Assembly (NCBI GenBank): GCA_946965045.2
Contig: OX337232.1
Span: forward strand, 992,001 to 1,056,000
Length of the DNA: 64,000 nt
Source of the DNA: Epithemia pelagica
Lineage: Eukaryota; Bacillariophyta; Bacillariophyceae; Surirellales; Surirellaceae
Direction of reading: 5' to 3'
In this document: piece by piece, positions 18,076 to 26,782 of the stretch
Layout of the letters: every line of letters begins with the position of its first letter
Numbering within the stretch: position 1 is the stretch's first letter
The notes under the pieces: generated by a model
The model's database searches: none
What the model saw: only the letters and a program-made list of their open reading frames with translations
Told to the model about the DNA's origin: nothing
Made by a program: the position numbers and the translations under genes

Positions 18076-21000
18076 CTAATCGGACGACGACCCAAACAGA
18101 CCACGGAAGGCGGTCGCGGCCACAAAGGCCAGGCCTCCATAAACCAGATTTCGACGCATGTTCGCATCCATACCTTGGCCATTTTCGTTGTCAGCGTTGT
18201 CTTTATCAGCAATGGGAACTGGAAGATTGTCAAAGGTACCAGTGTATTCCTCAGCATACAATTGTCCGAATTCCGATTGTTCCAGTCGCTCTCGTTCTTC
18301 CTTGAGCTTTTGTCGTTTGTTGCGTACCGCCTTGAGGGCGTCGCTGGTAATGACCCGAACTTGATCAGCTTCTTCTTTCGTCGTGCCACTGGTCATCCTT
18401 GGGGTGGTGGGGGATACCATCTGGTCATTTTCTTGGCGCAATACGCGCACCTTGAGTAGCTTGGCACGGCTTGTAATGGATTCATCGTCAACCGTGACAG
18501 CTGCCGCGGCTGCCACAAGGGCCTTGATGATTTCGGACGATTCCTTGACGTCTTCGGGTGCCGCATTCTTGGGAACATGGTCCATAAAGAGCGACTTGTC
18601 CAATTCAAAACGAGATTCCTCGTCTGGGGCGCTTTCCAGGTCCAGGGACTCCTCTTCTTCTGGTGCCAAGGAAATCGAGGAATCCATTTCTTCCATCTTC
18701 AACTCTTCCCCAACAACCTTATTGGTTACATCGGACAAAACGGTTACAGATTCGGATTCCACAGTTTCATCTTCCATCTGGACCCTCTTTTCCAATGCGG
18801 CAAATAGCGACTCGTCGTGTGTTTCCAAAGAAAAGCTCGAATCTGTTTCTTCCACGATATCATTTTCCACACCAATTGTCTTGGTGGAATCGGACACGAC
18901 AGTGAAAGATTCGGATCCAAGAGCGTCTGCAACAGTCGTTTCAGACAAGGACATTGTCGTTTCTTCTTCTTCTTGTTGTTTGGAGTCAGGAGACACAATG
19001 TAGAAGTCGGCCGGCCGTTGAGAAGTCACGTCGTCGTTGACCGTTGTCCCTTCGACCACAGTAGCTGTGGCGTCCAGGGGCACTTCATCGTCTTGTTCGT
19101 CTTGGTTGTTACTGTGAGGTTGCGTTTCGAACGCAGCAGTACGGTCTGGCAAAGCCGTCAGTGCGCTCGTTTCGGCCGTCGTTGCTGCAACAAGATTGTG
19201 TGGTGGTTGTTCCTCAATCGTCGGCGCTTCCGTGGCCAGCGTGTCTTTAACGGCTTCGGTTTTTAAAAATTCTTGAACAAACTGCACCACTGGATCCTCG
19301 GCAGTTTCCTCCTCGGCCTTAATGTCGAGGATGGTTGGGGGAGTCGTCCTTGGTTCCTCCAGGTTGTTGGTGCTGGGTTCTGACGCCATGGGATCGAAAC
19401 TGCTCGAAGGAGTAGTCGTACCCTTGGGATCAGCCTCGTCTTCTTTCGGACGATGAAGGGCCGTCCATTCTTGCGCCAAGTCTTGCGCCGAGACGGTGGG
19501 CACTGGATTGCTCGTTTCCGGTTTGACGGGTGGTGGTGCTGGTATGGCCTGTGACAAGGCCAAGGCGGTCTGACTCATTCCACTATCATCACTACTACTG
19601 TCATCCGTATCCTTTTCCGACGAGGATGCAAACGAATCGGCCGTCGTCGTCTGTTTCTCGATACCAGAGGCCTGTTGTTGTAGATCTGTGGTGCGTTTCG
19701 TGGACTCCCAGGCGGCAGCCTCTTGCACATTCTTGGTGGTGGTTGGTTCTTGTGGCACGGCGGTCGACAGTGCCTCGTTCCGAATACTAGTAGTATGATC
19801 CGAATTGCTGGATTCGGTCGTTTCCACGTCCACCTCTTGATGGCGTCGCGTCCAATCCTGCGCCAGTTCTTGAATGGTAGCCGGATCGGAACGAGGGGTG
19901 GACGGTTGTTGTTGTTGTTGTTGTTGGAGCTGTTGATGTTGTTGCTGTTTCTTTTCATGCTCGTGTAACCATTCTTGGGAGACCTTGTGATTGGGTTTCA
20001 TTTCCTCGACCGACGGTGGATGCAACTGGGCCCACGCTTGATTCCAAAAGGACGTGGAAAAAGTCGTTGTGGTTGTCGTCGTGGAGTGGGTGCTGGTCGA
20101 TTTCTTCATGTCTCGAGGAGGGGGCAGGACAACTGCATCATTTTGTGGAGAAGGAGGCACACTCAATTCGACGTTGGGTGGTGAGGAAGATGGTACGACT
20201 GGTACACTCGTGGTCGAGGTGGTGGTTGCCTGGGAGGATGGAACCATGGTATTGTCCGAGTCGTCCTGCTTCGTCGTCGTTGTCTCGGACTCAAGGACCG
20301 TCAGTTCCTTGTTGGACTCTGATTTTCTCTTGGGAATGGAATCGGCCAAGGATTGCTTGTTGGGCTGCTGGACTTCAATGAAGGGTGGGTGCAACGAGGC
20401 CCATTGCGAGGCCGAGTCTTGCAAAATGTGCTGTTGCTCTTCGTTTGGTGGTGGTTCTTGGATGGAAACGGGCGAGGAAGAAGAAAAGAGTGGCAAGGGG
20501 TTGGGTTCTTGCAGTTGCGAACTCGACGAAATGTCAAAGTAGTCCAAGGCTTGTTGTTCCAAATCGTCCAAATCGGGTTCCATGCTGGTTCACCCCGTAA
20601 ACGACGTCGAGTCCTGAGGAGGAGGAGTGGTGATATCGTCCTTGTTAATATCCTTGGTGTCATCGTCCCTGTCGTGGTCCCTTGTCGGCGTTGTCATCTT
20701 CCAGGGGTCATGTTCCGTTTGCTTCTTGACGGCATTGATTTCGTCTTGCGATCTTGGTGGTGGTGGTCGACGCTGTCGACTCAAGGCCGCCCAGGTTTCG
20801 GGCATTTGCGCCATGGACGCCGGAGACGATTCGGAACGGAATAGGGATTCTTGTTGTCCTGGGTGTCGTAATTGTCATTGCTGCCCATCCTGGGTAAAGT
20901 GGTGGCGGGTTCCTCCGACGGGGACAACGACCCGGTGGTACTTCTACTCGTACTACTACTGCGACTCCACAATTGCGAGGGATAGACCCAGGGAGGCGAC

Positions 21001-21290
21001 GACGCCATGTCCATGGGGGATGACGGTTGCTCCGTGTCGTCGGTGGCGTCCTCGGGTGCTGCTGTGGTATCACGCAATCGACCCGTCGGGACCTTCATTT
21101 GGTGCATGGCCGTCATGGGAGATGACGATGTTGTCGTTGTCGATATGCTTGTGCGGGACATGGTCGAATAGGACCTCGCCGACAACATCATTTGAGAGGG
21201 ATACACCATGGCCGCTTCGGACGAGGAGGGAAAGGAGGAAATGTGCACGTGTTGGTTGGAACTGCCTCGAGGAGGACGATGATCGAGACT
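18076..21290 (-). pseudogene. Long acidic WxxLH-repeat protein, copy A (truncated, broken)
   Basis: Homologous to the intact gene at 35256-39011. It still has an 835-codon ORF (18076-20583), but just upstream TGG is changed to TGA (TG*TSM against TGWTSM, near 20593). Further upstream, about 10 bases are missing near 20841-20845 (CCGTTCCGAATCG against CCGTCATTGGTACCTACGAATCG), shifting the frame. Homology stops near 21275-21290, so the signal peptide, the first ~150 residues and the promoter are absent; the duplication junction cut them off. The poly-Gln tract (near 19905-19950) differs in length from copy B. Confidence 0.85.
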
Positions 21291-21422
21291 GCCGTCAAGT
21301 CTTCAAGAGCTCCAACGGGTTCATTAGAATCAACAGTCGCCTTGTTGGACACAATGCACAAACGGGAAAAACAAAGTCAGGCTATTCTGCATTTCCGCCA
21401 GGTGCTGAAAGGCACAGAGCTA

Positions 21423-21542
21423 TCAATTTCCTCCATCAGATTTCTTTTCGGTCGAATGCGACAATCGCGTCTTCTGGTTCTTTTTGCCAGGACAGCCTAT
21501 CCCAATAATATCGTTGTAGATTTCCCTCTTGGCCGCCGATAG
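21423..21542 (-). pseudogene. Kinase-like gene copy B, last exon piece
   Basis: Encodes the C-terminal ~39 residues (LSAAKREIYNDIIG... ending KKSDGGN), parallel to copy A 7865-7980. It is separated from the rest of the gene by the 942-bp insertion. Confidence 0.75.
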
Positions 21543-22484
21543 TATAACTAAGTTTATTGCTGAGGGTGGACGACGAGAAGTTGGGGACGACGAGGGGCAG
21601 TAACGACGAGAAGGGCTATAGCGACGAGGAGTGGACTGCCCTCCGTAAATCCGCGAAAGCGGATTGGAGGGGCAGTCCACGACGAGAAGCTATGGCCCGA
21701 CGAGAAGTTACGCCCCGAGAAGTGCCCCAACGACGAGGAGTCACCCGGGGCAATAAACTTATGTATGCTTCCTTTGTCGCGAGGAGTCGTGCCAAACGCG
21801 CGGCGTGACACTAGGTAATCTTTCATTGTTCCTAGTTCCTAAATGACCCCGTCAGTTAAGTGATTTCATCGGAGGACATCGGATGAAGTTTAACGCTTGT
21901 TTTCTTAAATACAATCGTCTCTCATTTATTACATGCCAATCAAACTCCGAGGCGTCCTTCTTGTATACGAGTAAATACAATACGAGTAGAGAAATCTAAG
22001 TACGTGCTACTTACAAGTAGAGTCATTGTCCCCCAACCCTCAACCAGAACCACTGATAACACGACACACGACACACGACACGACACAAGAAACAACACAC
22101 ATACTCGTAGAGCACTCATCATGAACACAATGGGAAAGTCTACCATGGTGAGTCCTCCTCTGGCCTCCAGGAGGATGCATTCTTGTCCTCTGTGTCTGTT
22201 GTTGGTGTTGGTGGATTGTTGCGTGTTGCGAACCTCTGTCCATTCCTGTCCTTTTTGCCTCGTCCTTTGGCTCGTCTGCTTTTGGTTCCTCTTTTCGTTT
22301 CGGTCTTTGTCTTTAGTGCGCCGCGCTAGTTTTTCTGTAGGTGCTACTTTTTGTCGGTGCTACTTTTTCTTTTCCCGGGCTATTTTACATGTATACACTA
22401 GAATAAAAAATCGTCGTAGAATAAATTTTTGGGCTTATCTATTTTGGGGTGTGAGTAGGGAAAGGCACGATGAGGAGTGATAAA
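21543..22484. mobile_element. 942-bp insertion in kinase copy B, hairpin-bearing, unclassified
   Basis: Defined by comparison with copy A, where the kinase sequence is continuous. Flanks are GATAG (21538-21542) and GGTAG (22485-22489), a near-perfect 5-bp target duplication or a 3-bp TAG duplication. I see no terminal inverted repeats at the ends and no credible coding sequence; a 158-codon frame at 22004-22480 is low complexity and hydrophobic by chance. The left end carries the hairpin described separately, and 22066-22086 has short ACACGAC repeats. It is probably a non-autonomous transposon or a captured fragment. Confidence 0.6.
21549..21761 (+). repeat. Long imperfect hairpin with GAAA loop and CGACGAGAAG repeats
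   Basis: Outer stem TAAGTTTATTGC (21549-21560) pairs with GCAATAAACTTA (21750-21761). Inner stems include GGGGCAGTAA with TTACGCCCC, GGGCTATAG with CTATGGCC, and GTGGACTGCCCTCC with GGAGGGGCAGTCCAC. The apical stem AATCCGC/GCGGATT (21648-21654/21659-21665) closes a GAAA tetraloop. Between stems, on the same strand in both arms, sit unpaired copies of CGACGAG(A/G)AG at about 21571, 21588 (variant CGACGAGGGG), 21604, 21622, 21680, 21698 and 21731, plus a shortened one at 21715. Confidence 0.85.
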
Positions 22485-22702
22485 GGTAGCAATCTAATAC
22501 ACAAGTCTGAATGTTTCGTAATGAATGCTTCAAAGCGTTGGACCGGTTTTGCAGCCTCTTCTCTCAATTCATTCAATTCATTGACAAAATCTCCATAAAC
22601 ATGCAAATGAGCTCCATCGACAGGTATATACATAGCCATGGTTCCAGCAAGATCTTTCCAATCATGCTCAAACATCATGGTTTCGTCTGGGCCGCCAGCT
22701 CT
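22485..22702 (-). pseudogene. Kinase-like gene copy B, middle C-terminal piece
   Basis: Encodes GGPDETMMFEHDWKDL... to ...KHSDLCIRLL, matching copy A 7983-8195. Copia element 2 lies on one side and the 942-bp insertion on the other. It includes a 9-base in-frame duplication (NELNELREE against KELREG). Confidence 0.8.
22698..22702. repeat. Target site duplication GCTCT, left copy (element 2)
   Basis: GCTCT precedes the left LTR and recurs after the right LTR at 31713-31717. Copy A has a single CCAGCTCTAGATCC at the homologous place. Confidence 0.9.
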
Positions 22703-23468
22703 TAGTAGAACTCTCACCAAAAATCATCGGTTAGGTTCGGCACCTCATCGGTTAGTCGAGTCCCGTGGCTTCAAACATCACCTACATCACCTACATCCAC
22801 ACTACATACCTAGCTTCGCGCTAGCTCAACCTATATTTCGGTCGCATATACCAAAAAGTGAGAACAGATTGACAAACGTGCTATCAAGAATCAACTTTGG
22901 TCTTGATATCGCATCAACGGATGATCATCCGTTGAACATCCGAGCCTGACCTATGCCCTAAGCGTGCGCGCCCAAATTCGTCAAGATGCGCGCAAGAACT
23001 ATCCGAGCGTGGCGATCATGTATCCGACCCAACGGTCTAAGTACACAAGGCACGAATCACGATCACGCGAGACCATATCATTGTTCCCACTATTTCAAGA
23101 TTGCAAACAAGAACGCGCCAACAAAACTACATATACCAACTTTAGCCAAGAATCGTTGAGGCTGTATATGATATACAAGCACATATACATGTTATATACC
23201 TCACATACATCAACTCCAACCATTCCAGTCCTATCACCGCCAAGAACCTATTTCACACGATCGACAACAAGAATGGAAACCTCACACACCAAACCTAGTA
23301 GTAAGCTCACAATCATTAACATTACCATATCATCACGTCTTCAGTGTCCTGACTATCCCTACGATAGAGCCCTTGGGTTTCCTTTGTTCTCTGACCCGTG
23401 GAGAACCTTGGTATCAGTTGGTAATCGATTGTGGCTCTTCTAGAGCGTGTACTGACGGAATTCTACTA
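22703..23468 (+). repeat. 5' LTR of copia element 2
   Basis: 766 bp starting TAGTAGAA and ending TTCTACTA, a perfect 8-bp inverted terminus but not TG...CA. It contains TGGTATCAG at 23409-23417. Confidence 0.93.
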
Positions 23469-23507
23469 GATTAACAGTCTCACCTGTCTCATTTCCCCGA
23501 AGTTTTC

Positions 23508-23882
23508 ATGTCCAGTGACTCCAATACTCCTGTCCGTCGGAACTACAACGCTTTCCAGCAGAGTGGTGACCCAACACAGCAGATTGCCGTCCACCCTGGC
23601 GAATTCCTCATCGAGACGCCCTCTAACTCCCCGGAGAAGGCTAGCGCGCCTAATCCGTTCCAGACTCCCGATCAAGTCGTCCCTCCGCCGTCCGACCCGA
23701 ATCGCCCGCCGAACACCCTTGCACGCCGACCGAGTACACCTCCTCGCCCAAACCCAACTCGCACCCGACGTACGAGCCGTCTCATCAACGCGCACCTCCG
23801 TTACTTCCGCGAGCCATCCGAGTATCAGAGCGACCCGGACCACATCCGTTCGACGAGTCCGTCCAACCCGTCGTCGACCTAG
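23508..23882 (+). CDS. Leader ORF of copia element 2 (Pro-rich, unknown)
   Basis: 124 codons from the ATG at 23508, 39 nt after the 5' LTR. It is rich in Pro, Ser, Thr, Asn and Arg (PPPSDPNRPPNTLARRPSTPP). Coding-like composition continues in other frames up to about 24256 (for example LDDYVGFIHVIKLHQDFRATI), suggesting a longer original ORF now frameshifted or an undetected intron. No domain was recognised. Its position parallels the extra ORF of element 1, but I see no sequence similarity. Confidence 0.45.
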   Translation: MSSDSNTPVRRNYNAFQQSGDPTQQIAVHPGEFLIETPSNSPEKASAPNPFQTPDQVVPPPSDPNRPPNTLARRPSTPPRPNPTRTRRTSRLINAHLRYFREPSEYQSDPDHIRSTSPSNPSST

Positions 23883-24256
23883 AGGATATCCAACGACTCC
23901 TAGACTTGCTATACCAATCTCCAAGCTACCGATACATAGCGACGACCCTATCGACCACCCCATCAGGCTGCCTTCGGGTACGCTTCCTTACTTTCCAGCG
24001 TCCGGTCAATTACTTCCATACCATTTGGGTCGTGAACAAGACTAACCAACCTCTTCCTACCTTGACTACCCGTCTCGACGACTACGTTGGTTTCATCCAC
24101 GTTATCAAGTTGCACCAGGACTTCCGTGCCACTATCTTCCCTCTACTCACCCAACCAGTGAACCACCTAGTTGAGGACCACAACGGCAACGAAGAGTTAC
24201 TGAGTCTCCGATTCAACTTGATTACCACAACGAGCCCAGAAGTGACCACGTTTAAG

Positions 24257-25064
24257 GCCATACGTAAGGGAGCAGTATATATACTGATCCCATAAATTCG
24301 AGCAGTATATACACTCCTCCCATAACTTTGAAGACATCTACTAATTGGAATATAGACGCCATTGTCTTTTTCACTTGTAATTCTAATAGTTTGTGGAATT
24401 TTGAACATTTTCATATATCATAGTCTACACTGATTTTGAAATTATAACAGTCGTTTCGTGTATCAAAACTTGGATGATTTTTGTGATTTTCTCATCCCAT
24501 CGACCATGGCCCAACTTTGAGCAGTACGCACACACTCAATATCCAACAGCAAATGTCAAGACCTTCCATTCTGGTGTAAAATAATATGAACTATAGGACT
24601 TTGTCTTTATTTGTGATTTGACAGCACCTCTGTTGAGCATTCGGCAATTCCCTCTCTCAGACCATGTTTTTGCCTGCTTCACAGCATTGACCCTTTTTCG
24701 ACACATTGAACCTTTCCTTGGTCAACTTTCGCCTCCACATACCATCTGTCTTGATCAATTGACTTTCCTTCATCCATTCTGACCTGGTTTGGCATCATTG
24801 GAAGATGATCCATGCCATTTTCATTGTCCGCCCTCATTGTCTCTCATTGTCATCGAGGATGGCCGCTCAAGTTCGAGAAAAGCGACTAAAATGACAAAAA
24901 ATTCTCACTATGAATAAATTTGTACTCGAAATTAAAACTGGGAGTTTTCAAACCGTGTTAAGATGGGAGTAGTTTATGGGAGTCAAAGCACTGATCCCAT
25001 ATTTTTTATGGGAGTAGTTTATTTTCTACTCCGTTACCCTTAAAACCCGTTCCTTACGTATGGC
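24257..25064. mobile_element. Nested 808-bp insertion with terminal inverted repeats (MITE-like)
   Basis: Ends GCCATACGTAAGG (24257-24269) and CCTTACGTATGGC (25052-25064) are exact 13-bp inverted repeats. The flanks TTTAAG and GTTAAG could be a 6-bp target duplication with one mismatch. Near the left end, GAGCAGTATATA(T/C)AC(T) is present twice in tandem (24270-24330). Near the right end, TATGGGAGTAGTTTAT is repeated, so there are subterminal repeats. No transposase ORF. It is a non-autonomous DNA transposon candidate inside the retroelement leader. Confidence 0.6.
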
Positions 25065-25282
25065 GTTAAGTAATTTTAAGTAGTTTTCACACCAAACCAG
25101 AGACAAAACCGAGTTCCGCACATCCGGGTTACCTTTCGGACATCACATCACACGTGGACATACGTGGCACATCCGGGTTCACAAGGCACACCACACATCC
25201 GGGTTACAAGTTTTAACTAAAGTTTTCGACTAAGACATCACAGGACACATATCAACATATCTTATCACCAAGTCAAGCAATC
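25065..25282 (+). other. Untranslated leader before gag, element 2
   Basis: 218 bp with three copies of a CACATCCGGGTT(A/C) motif (near 25120, 25170 and 25195), likely a short tandem-like repeat in the leader. No ORF. Confidence 0.5.
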
Positions 25283-26782
25283 ATGGAACCAACTACACCG
25301 ACCACACCAGAGTTCAACACCAATCAAAGTATATCTGATCAAGAAGTCTTTGATCATATTACTCAGGTGTTGTTCAACTTTTCCAAGGAAAGGGTCGATG
25401 TACTCGTGAAATGGATGCACCATCATGCTTTTGATGATATCCTTAGTATCATTGAACATATGGCAATTGACCCTGAGAAGAACATGGATAGTATGACAAA
25501 ATACAAGTCAGGAAAACAAATGCACGACCTACATGTCAATACAAGCCAGCAGATCAAGTTGCTTGCCCATTGGTTCCGACAAACGAGTATCGACATTCAG
25601 GGTATACCTTCCAAGGCAACCTGGATGAATCTGACCAAGGTAGAATTTGATCTATGGAGGATAAACACTGACTTTCGCTCCGGAAGCCCTATCAATGACC
25701 CAGTATCACCTATGAAATCTCCATCCCATTCGACGTCACCCAAATTGTTTAGTACTACTTCTGCTGCATCACAGTCCCAACTGGACCTTACCGCATTCAA
25801 GAAGGGAACCAAGCGTGACGCTATGGCATATGAAACATTCAAGGATGAACGATACTACGACACGTTCTGGAGGACTTTCAAGACCACAGCAAAAGCCCAA
25901 GGTTTATCTAATGTTCTTGACTTCCGATACAAGCCGCCGACGAATGATACGTATGCAACAGAACTTTTCCAAGAGCAACAAATCTTCCTATACTCCGTCC
26001 TTGTGCGCATCATCCAGACTGATCAAGGAAGAGCTTATGTTCGCGAACATGAACATGATGAAGACGCACGAGCAGTGTTACAGAAGCTTCACACATTGCA
26101 TACGAAGTCAGACTTAGCGAAACGAGAGGTCTTACAATTAACCAATTACATCTCCAACCTTTGCCTCGATGATACATGGCGTGGATCATCACGTCAATTC
26201 TTGCTTCATTTCCAAGACAAACAACGTTTACTCGATAACCTTGTTGATCTCTCTGATCGCATACCTGATCACACCAGGATGACGTTTCTTATGCAAGCTG
26301 TCGAGAAGGTACCTGACCTTCGCAGAGTTAAAATCTTGGACAACGTCGTCAACACGAAGTCTGGAGCAAAGTCTTTATGTTATAAGTCGTACTTCTCCAT
26401 TTTGATGGACGCAGCATATGACCATGATCAAGTCACGCAATCTTCTGCAACTGGTCGTCGTCGTAGTGTCAAGCAACACGAGCAACACGAAACACAACAT
26501 GATATTGAGGGATCCCTTCAGGAAGACTATGCATATCAGATAAACAATACCAATGTCCAAGATGATAACACGGCATCTCCAAAAGCCAGTCTTCCTCGTG
26601 ACCTATGGTTTAAACTTCCTGAGGATGCTCGCAAGATGATTGTTGAGTATAACAAGAACGTGCAAGCTTCTACTCCGAGTCCAAGAAAAGTACAGCAACA
26701 CTCCCTTGACATTGATCCTGAACCTGATCCTGACCCTGGTCAAGATGTTTTTGATGACCTGGACAACCCCACATATCCATAG
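25283..26782 (+). CDS. Gag of copia element 2
   Basis: 499 aa. The body (residues ~170-400) is helical with FWRTFKTTAKAQGLSNVL and QDKQRLLDNLVDLSDRIPD, the arrangement expected of a copia-type capsid. I see no CCHC zinc knuckle, in contrast to element 1. The C-terminal 100 residues are polar with a Pro-Asp run (DPEPDPDPGQD). It ends at TAG 26780-26782, in frame with pol. Confidence 0.85.
   Translation: MEPTTPTTPEFNTNQSISDQEVFDHITQVLFNFSKERVDVLVKWMHHHAFDDILSIIEHMAIDPEKNMDSMTKYKSGKQMHDLHVNTSQQIKLLAHWFRQTSIDIQGIPSKATWMNLTKVEFDLWRINTDFRSGSPINDPVSPMKSPSHSTSPKLFSTTSAASQSQLDLTAFKKGTKRDAMAYETFKDERYYDTFWRTFKTTAKAQGLSNVLDFRYKPPTNDTYATELFQEQQIFLYSVLVRIIQTDQGRAYVREHEHDEDARAVLQKLHTLHTKSDLAKREVLQLTNYISNLCLDDTWRGSSRQFLLHFQDKQRLLDNLVDLSDRIPDHTRMTFLMQAVEKVPDLRRVKILDNVVNTKSGAKSLCYKSYFSILMDAAYDHDQVTQSSATGRRRSVKQHEQHETQHDIEGSLQEDYAYQINNTNVQDDNTASPKASLPRDLWFKLPEDARKMIVEYNKNVQASTPSPRKVQQHSLDIDPEPDPDPGQDVFDDLDNPTYP
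26780..26782 (+). promoter_or_regulatory. In-frame TAG between gag and pol (candidate readthrough codon)
   Basis: The gag frame reads ...TAT CCA TAG GAT GAT TCC... and stays open through 13 codons to the pol ATG at 26822 and on to 30949. Gag and pol are therefore one frame interrupted by a single amber codon, as in gammaretroviruses, where readthrough sets the gag:gag-pol ratio. Confidence 0.65.

Larger units (their letters stand above)
7829..21395. repeat. Segmental duplication unit A
   Basis: Large tandem unit with its partner at about 21390-38560. Order in both: kinase-like gene (-), two-exon small membrane gene (+), one membrane-protein relic (-), two-TM relic (+), long acidic protein (-). 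Without the copia element it is about 7.2 kb, like unit B without its insertions. The junction is visible because the sequence CCGCCAGGTGCTGAAAGGCACAGAGC occurs at 7839 and again near 21399. Unit A is the more decayed copy: kinase frameshift plus insertion, palindromic rearrangement of the small gene, and truncation and nonsense in the long gene. Confidence 0.8.

Noticed and set aside
22004-22480. 158-codon ORF in the hairpin-bearing insertion
   Set aside because: Repeats of ACACGAC and hydrophobic low-complexity translation; no conserved motif. A non-coding insertion fits better.
22964-23443. 159-codon ORF, identical at 31208-31687
   Set aside because: It lies entirely inside the two LTRs of element 2; identity only reflects LTR identity. 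Composition is Thr/Arg/Tyr-rich without domain features, so I do not call it a gene.
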